64,000 nucleotides of DNA from positions 806,001-870,000 of the forward strand of contig NZ_LQBO01000001.1 in NCBI RefSeq assembly GCF_001507555.1, read 5' to 3'. This document shows positions 61,626 through 64,000 of the stretch, piece by piece (positions within the stretch are counted from its first letter, which is position 1; every line of letters begins with the position of its first letter). The position numbers and the translations under genes were made by a program. The notes beneath the pieces were generated by a model. That model had not been told where the DNA came from, made no database searches, and saw only the letters and a list, made by a program, of their open reading frames with translations. This DNA is from Thiomicrospira sp. XS5. Lineage in GTDB: Bacteria > Pseudomonadota > Gammaproteobacteria > Thiomicrospirales > Thiomicrospiraceae.

Positions 61626-61898
61626 ATGAACCGAACCGTTGAACCGAATGCACGGGTCTCCATCGACTTGGATTGGGACAAATTATTGGAATTGATGCAG
61701 AGTGGTGCCTTGTGCGGTGCGGACATTCATGTGTCCGACCCGGAATCCAAGGCGCTGATTCAGCAAGCCTGTTTGAAAAGCTGTGTGCAGAAAGTCTGTA
61801 CCGGTTGTGACATGAGTGATTTGTGTGGCGTGGAAAGCTGCCCATCGGGTCAGCCGATGGGCAAACAGGTGGTGACCACGCATCCGTTCAATCTCTAA
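61626..61898 (+). CDS. Cys-rich small protein under a Fur box
   Basis: Not recognised with certainty. The 90-residue cytosolic-looking product has seven cysteines: C30, C49, C53, C58, C61, C67 and C72, in the pattern CxxxCxxxxCxxCxxxxxCxxxxC. This suggests binding of iron, an Fe-S cluster or another metal. No signal peptide is visible. GGGAG lies 8 nt before ATG 61626; the longer open frame from 61593 would run through the Fur box and is not used. Its 3' end overlaps the convergent yeeE gene by 11 bp. Iron-repressed expression suggests a role in iron acquisition or storage, which is inference. Confidence 0.75.
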   Translation: MNRTVEPNARVSIDLDWDKLLELMQSGALCGADIHVSDPESKALIQQACLKSCVQKVCTGCDMSDLCGVESCPSGQPMGKQVVTTHPFNL

Positions 61899-63045
61899 AC
61901 AACCGTGCCTTGAGATAAATGCCGGCGCTGTTGCCAGCCAAGGCCGCCAGCGCCCACAACCAGCCATGTAAACTGCCGGAGCCGATGCCGCTGAAAAAGG
62001 CACCGATGTTGCAGCCAAATGCGATGACCGAACCGTACCCCATAATAAACCCGCCGACAATTGCCATCAGATGCGGTTTGAGCGTGAATTGGGTCGCTTC
62101 TTGACGAGCCGAGCGCGCCAGTAAGGTGACCAGCAATGCGCCACTAATTAACCCCAGCGTGGTCAGGCTGACGGTGTCTTCCAACAGCGGCGCTTCCTGT
62201 CGGCTGAAATGGGTGATGCCGTAAGACCAGAACGACCAGTCCAGTGGCAATTGCAGTGCGTCACTGATTTTCAACCCCCAGTAAGGAAAGACGTTGGCAA
62301 TCGACCAAGGTTGGCCGCTGAGGATGAGCAAAAACGCATTCAGAAGTGCCAGCACCAAACCGGCTTTCAACCAAGGGTGCCAATCGGTGATTTTCCAAAA
62401 GGCGGAGGTATTGAGGCGTGACAGTTCGTCAAAATGATTCCTTTCCTTTAAGATTGCCAGCCAGTACAGCACACCGATAAAGCCCAGTTGCAATATCAAG
62501 CCTTGTATTAAACCGAAGGATTGCAGTACTGAAACCGGTTGCAGTGCCGGTACCGCACGCCAGAATTCACTGTGGTAAGCGGCCAGCGTGCCGCCGACCA
62601 ACAGAAAGAAAAAACTGGTCAGGGATAAAGGTTGTAACTGCCCCATTTTATTGAAGGTGCCGGAAGTACAGCCGTTGGCCAGCTGCATGCCGATACCGAA
62701 TAGGAAGGCACCGGCGACTACGGAAAGGCTTAATGGCTGTACGAATCCCTGTAACGCCAGCCCGTTGAATTCTCCCAGGCTCAAAAGCAGAAAAAACAAC
62801 ACGCTGGTGAACGCCAGCATCCATAATACGGCGCGAACGCCAAGGGTGCGGCCTTGTGTCAACAGTTGATGGGAGCAGGTGCGGAAGCCGAATTGGAAGT
62901 AGTTCAAGCTGGCACCCAGCAGGGCGCCCACCAGGAATAAAGATAAGTGGTTTTCCGATAGCCAGAGGCTGACGGCCAGCAAAGGGAGCAATAACCACCA
63001 GACGGCAGCTTTGGGTAAGGGCGTTAGGGCAAGTGTGCGTAGCAT
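61888..63045 (-). CDS. YeeE/YedE (TsuA-like) sulfur-compound transporter
   Basis: A 385-residue inner-membrane protein with about nine to ten helices, of the DUF395 family whose best-known member carries thiosulfate. The conserved cysteine motifs are present: FRTCSHQL, ANGCTSGTF and, in the second half, FGCNIGAFFSGIGSG. The two halves repeat the same plan. Thiosulfate import would fit a sulfur oxidiser or supply cysteine synthesis. The regulatory side (63046-63337) has a direct repeat GCTAATATGC at 63154 and 63170, 16 bp apart. The 3' end overlaps the Cys-rich gene. Confidence 0.88.
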   Translation of the reverse strand: MLRTLALTPLPKAAVWWLLLPLLAVSLWLSENHLSLFLVGALLGASLNYFQFGFRTCSHQLLTQGRTLGVRAVLWMLAFTSVLFFLLLSLGEFNGLALQGFVQPLSLSVVAGAFLFGIGMQLANGCTSGTFNKMGQLQPLSLTSFFFLLVGGTLAAYHSEFWRAVPALQPVSVLQSFGLIQGLILQLGFIGVLYWLAILKERNHFDELSRLNTSAFWKITDWHPWLKAGLVLALLNAFLLILSGQPWSIANVFPYWGLKISDALQLPLDWSFWSYGITHFSRQEAPLLEDTVSLTTLGLISGALLVTLLARSARQEATQFTLKPHLMAIVGGFIMGYGSVIAFGCNIGAFFSGIGSGSLHGWLWALAALAGNSAGIYLKARLFRD

Positions 63046-63153
63046 GTATTTGTCTTCTAAATCGTGATTTGAGAAGGCATTATAGAGGCGGGGGAGGCGG
63101 TAAAAAAATCATTCTTTTATATGTTGGCATTGCGTTTGGTTATGAAAAATATT

Positions 63154-63179
63154 GCTAATATGCTGATGTGCTAATATGC
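63154..63179. repeat. Direct repeat GCTAATATGC upstream of yeeE
   Basis: GCTAATATGC occurs at 63154-63163 and 63170-63179. The spacing of 16 bp and AT-rich character suggest a regulator site or part of the yeeE promoter. Nothing else was seen in the 292-bp gap 63046-63337. Confidence 0.35.
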
Positions 63180-63337
63180 GATGTGGAGTGGTTGGCCGCA
63201 CAGTCCTTTGCGCGACTTGATCAAATTGCCCAAATTGCTTAAGCAACGTTCGGTACATTGATTGAATGGAGTTGAAACTGCATCAAGGGTTGATGCAGGG
63301 CTTCCTTGTCGGCAAAGAGGAGGCTGGCGTTTAAGTT

Positions 63338-63994
63338 TTAACCGGCCGTTGCGCGGACAACGGCTTGTTCGGCCGCGTCCAAGTTGTCGACGCTGATGTC
63401 CAGGTTCTTCAAGCGCCCGTCTTTGATGTTGTAAATAAAACCGTGCACCGCGAGCGAATGACCTTTTTTCCAGGCTTTCCGTACCGCCGGAACATGGCAG
63501 ATATTACGCACCTGCTCCGCGACATTGATTTCACACAAACGATTGACGCGCTCTTCATAAGGCAACGCATCCAGCTCGGTTTGCTTGCGTTGGTAGTATT
63601 TTCGAATCGGGCGCACCCAATGGTCAATCAAGCTGGGGTTGCCTTCTTCCATCGAGGCGATGACCCCGCCGCAGCCGTAATGGCCGTTGACGATAATGTG
63701 TTTGACCTTCAGGATTTCGACGGCGTATTGGATGACCGACAGCACATTCATGTCGCTGGAGTTCACCAGATTGGCGATGTTGCGGTGTACGAAAATCGTG
63801 CCTGGGTCCATTTTGACCAGTTGGTTGGCGGGCACGCGGCTATCGGAGCAGCCAATCCACAAATATTCGGGTTTTTGTTGGTGGGAGAGGGTTTCGAAGA
63901 AATGGGGGCGCTCGGCATTCACTTCGTCCACCCATTCGAGATTGTTTTGTAACAGTTGTTCAATCGGGCTGTTACATTGACATTCATTGCACAT
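63338..63994 (-). CDS. can: Beta-class carbonic anhydrase
   Basis: Interconverts CO2 and bicarbonate in the cytosol. The 218-residue product has the zinc ligands C49, H105 and C108 (GCSDSR and NGHYGCGG), with the D51/R53 pair that gates the active site. The length and the W-rich C-terminal IYNIKDGRLKNLDI match E. coli Can. In an autotroph it would supply inorganic carbon for fixation or anabolism. The whole gene lies in the window, with ATG near the window end; its promoter is beyond it. Confidence 0.96.
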   Translation of the reverse strand: MCNECQCNSPIEQLLQNNLEWVDEVNAERPHFFETLSHQQKPEYLWIGCSDSRVPANQLVKMDPGTIFVHRNIANLVNSSDMNVLSVIQYAVEILKVKHIIVNGHYGCGGVIASMEEGNPSLIDHWVRPIRKYYQRKQTELDALPYEERVNRLCEINVAEQVRNICHVPAVRKAWKKGHSLAVHGFIYNIKDGRLKNLDISVDNLDAAEQAVVRATAG

Positions 63995-64000
63995 AATTAT

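Overview
The window looks like the chromosome of a gammaproteobacterial sulfur oxidiser of the Thiomicrospira/Hydrogenovibrio type (Piscirickettsiaceae). This is inferred from gene content and order: hslU-DUF971-ubiE-ubiJ-ubiB, dapF-DUF484-xerC-hslV, a YeeE-type thiosulfate transporter, a beta carbonic anhydrase and several GGDEF proteins. A Cas12a orthologue from a Thiomicrospira strain is known in the literature, but identity with this strain cannot be checked from the sequence alone.

Layout. 1-3041: housekeeping genes (3' end of prs, rplY, pth, ychF) and a tRNA-Met(CAU). 3027-18398: an integrated element of about 15.4 kb inside the tRNA 3' end, flanked by a 15-bp direct repeat. It carries a tyrosine integrase, an AlpA regulator, a winged-helix protein, a MobI-like protein behind 26-27 bp iterons, a serine recombinase, a type I restriction-modification system (hsdMSR), and a YjjJ/HipA-like kinase between two paralogous lipoproteins. 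It is best read as a mobilisable defence island. 18654-32179: a full type II secretion operon (gspC to gspN) running directly into a lipoprotein subtilase and a free-standing propeptide-like protein. 32236-38436 (minus): a purine permease, the ubiquinone genes ubiB/ubiJ/ubiE, DUF971 and hslU. 38572-45903: dapF, DUF484, an insertion with two related diguanylate cyclases, MarC and two small regulators, then xerC, hslV and yqhA. 46063-55249: a type V-A CRISPR-Cas locus (WYL regulator, cas12a, cas4, cas1, cas2, and an array of 36 full repeats plus a truncated one). 55294-63994: a small unknown gene, flavin reductase, YdcF-like protein, PAS-PAS-GGDEF protein, clpB behind a sigma32-like promoter, a Fur-box gene for a Cys-rich protein, YeeE and carbonic anhydrase.

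The most unusual signal is not a gene. The palindrome CAGGCCTG, mostly as CCAGGCCTGG, occurs 23 times outside the CRISPR array, against about one expected. It sits at the centre of most chromosomal hairpin terminators, each with different flanking arms, and inside many core coding sequences. It is almost absent from the tRNA island and absent from the cas genes. The same core forms the 5' half of every CRISPR repeat. It resembles a DNA uptake sequence or a highly iterated palindrome of the HIP1 kind.

The gsp operon would export the lipoprotein protease encoded at its end, with the following propeptide-like protein as a candidate folding chaperone or inhibitor. Defence is layered: the type I RM and HipA-like module on the island, and Cas12a elsewhere, probably under a WYL-domain regulator.
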